From: Clostridiales bacterium
Lineage (GTDB): Bacteria > Bacillota > Clostridia > Lutisporales > Lutisporaceae
Length of the DNA stretch: 7,281 nt
NCBI GenBank assembly: GCA_012522255.1
Contig: JAAYKT010000445.1
Coordinates: 1 to 7,281 of the forward strand
Direction: 5' to 3'
This document shows, in pieces, positions 7,197 to 7,281 of the stretch. Both the position numbers and the translations under genes were made by a program. The stretch's first letter is position 1; each line of letters starts with the position of its first letter. A model generated the notes under the pieces. It worked only from the letters and a program-made list of their open reading frames with translations. It had not been told where the DNA came from and ran no database searches.

Positions 7197-7281
7197 TATT
7201 TTTCCATAGGGCCGTTATATCTATATTTCTTTCATGCCCATTTATATAGCAAGATATACTCTTAAAGAAAAATACCGGAGA
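7174..7281 (-). CDS. Possible C-terminal end of an unidentified upstream gene
   Basis: From the window edge one minus-strand frame stays open for 35 codons and ends in TAA; the other two minus frames hit stops within 13 codons. The visible peptide contains CYINGHERNIDITALW (11-26) and ends KNIDWQPFL, with a mix of charged residues, two tryptophans and a histidine that looks more like protein than translated AT-rich spacer. I do not recognise it. It does not resemble the C-terminus of SpoVG, whose gene precedes glmU in Bacillus. The 81 bp to the glmU start leaves room for a promoter. The stretch is short enough to be open by chance. Confidence 0.35.
   Translation of the reverse strand, partial: SPVFFFKSISCYINGHERNIDITALWKNIDWQPFL

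Overview
The window is AT-rich and every convincing gene lies on the minus strand, so the genes read from high to low coordinates. Gene content and order suggest a low-GC Firmicute, most likely of the class Clostridia: glmU - prs - pth - mfd - SurA/PrsA-type lipoprotein. Bacillus subtilis has the same core order, but with ctc (a ribosomal protein L25 relative) between prs and pth and fin (yabK) between pth and mfd. Neither is present here. Strong purine-rich Shine-Dalgarno sequences, frequent TTG starts and a lipobox-type signal peptide also fit a Firmicute.

Layout, in the direction of transcription. Positions 7281-7174 hold an open frame that enters from the window edge and ends in TAA. It may be the C-terminal end of an upstream gene of unknown identity. 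An AT-rich gap of about 80 bp follows, with a weak promoter-like element and a small hairpin, and then glmU (7092-5722, TTG start). After gaps of 25 and 30 bp come prs (5696-4746) and pth (4715-4158). mfd follows (probably 4072-530, TTG start; an upstream ATG at 4114 is possible). Its stop codon overlaps the start of a lipoprotein gene (533 to beyond position 1) in an ATGA arrangement. The lipoprotein gene is cut by the window edge before its expected catalytic domain. No terminator-like hairpin with a T-tract was found between glmU and the left edge, so these five genes are probably co-transcribed.

The genes are housekeeping functions rather than one pathway. GlmU makes UDP-GlcNAc for the cell wall. 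Prs makes PRPP for nucleotides, histidine and tryptophan. Pth recycles peptidyl-tRNA. Mfd couples repair to stalled transcription. The lipoprotein is probably an extracytoplasmic folding chaperone or prolyl isomerase. All four complete proteins have the expected length and intact key residues. I found no mobile element, CRISPR array, tRNA, rRNA or plausible plus-strand gene, and no evidence of an undescribed system. The points worth a second look are the unidentified fragment at the right edge, the start-site choice for mfd, the tight mfd-lipoprotein coupling, the unusual lipobox and the glmU leader.
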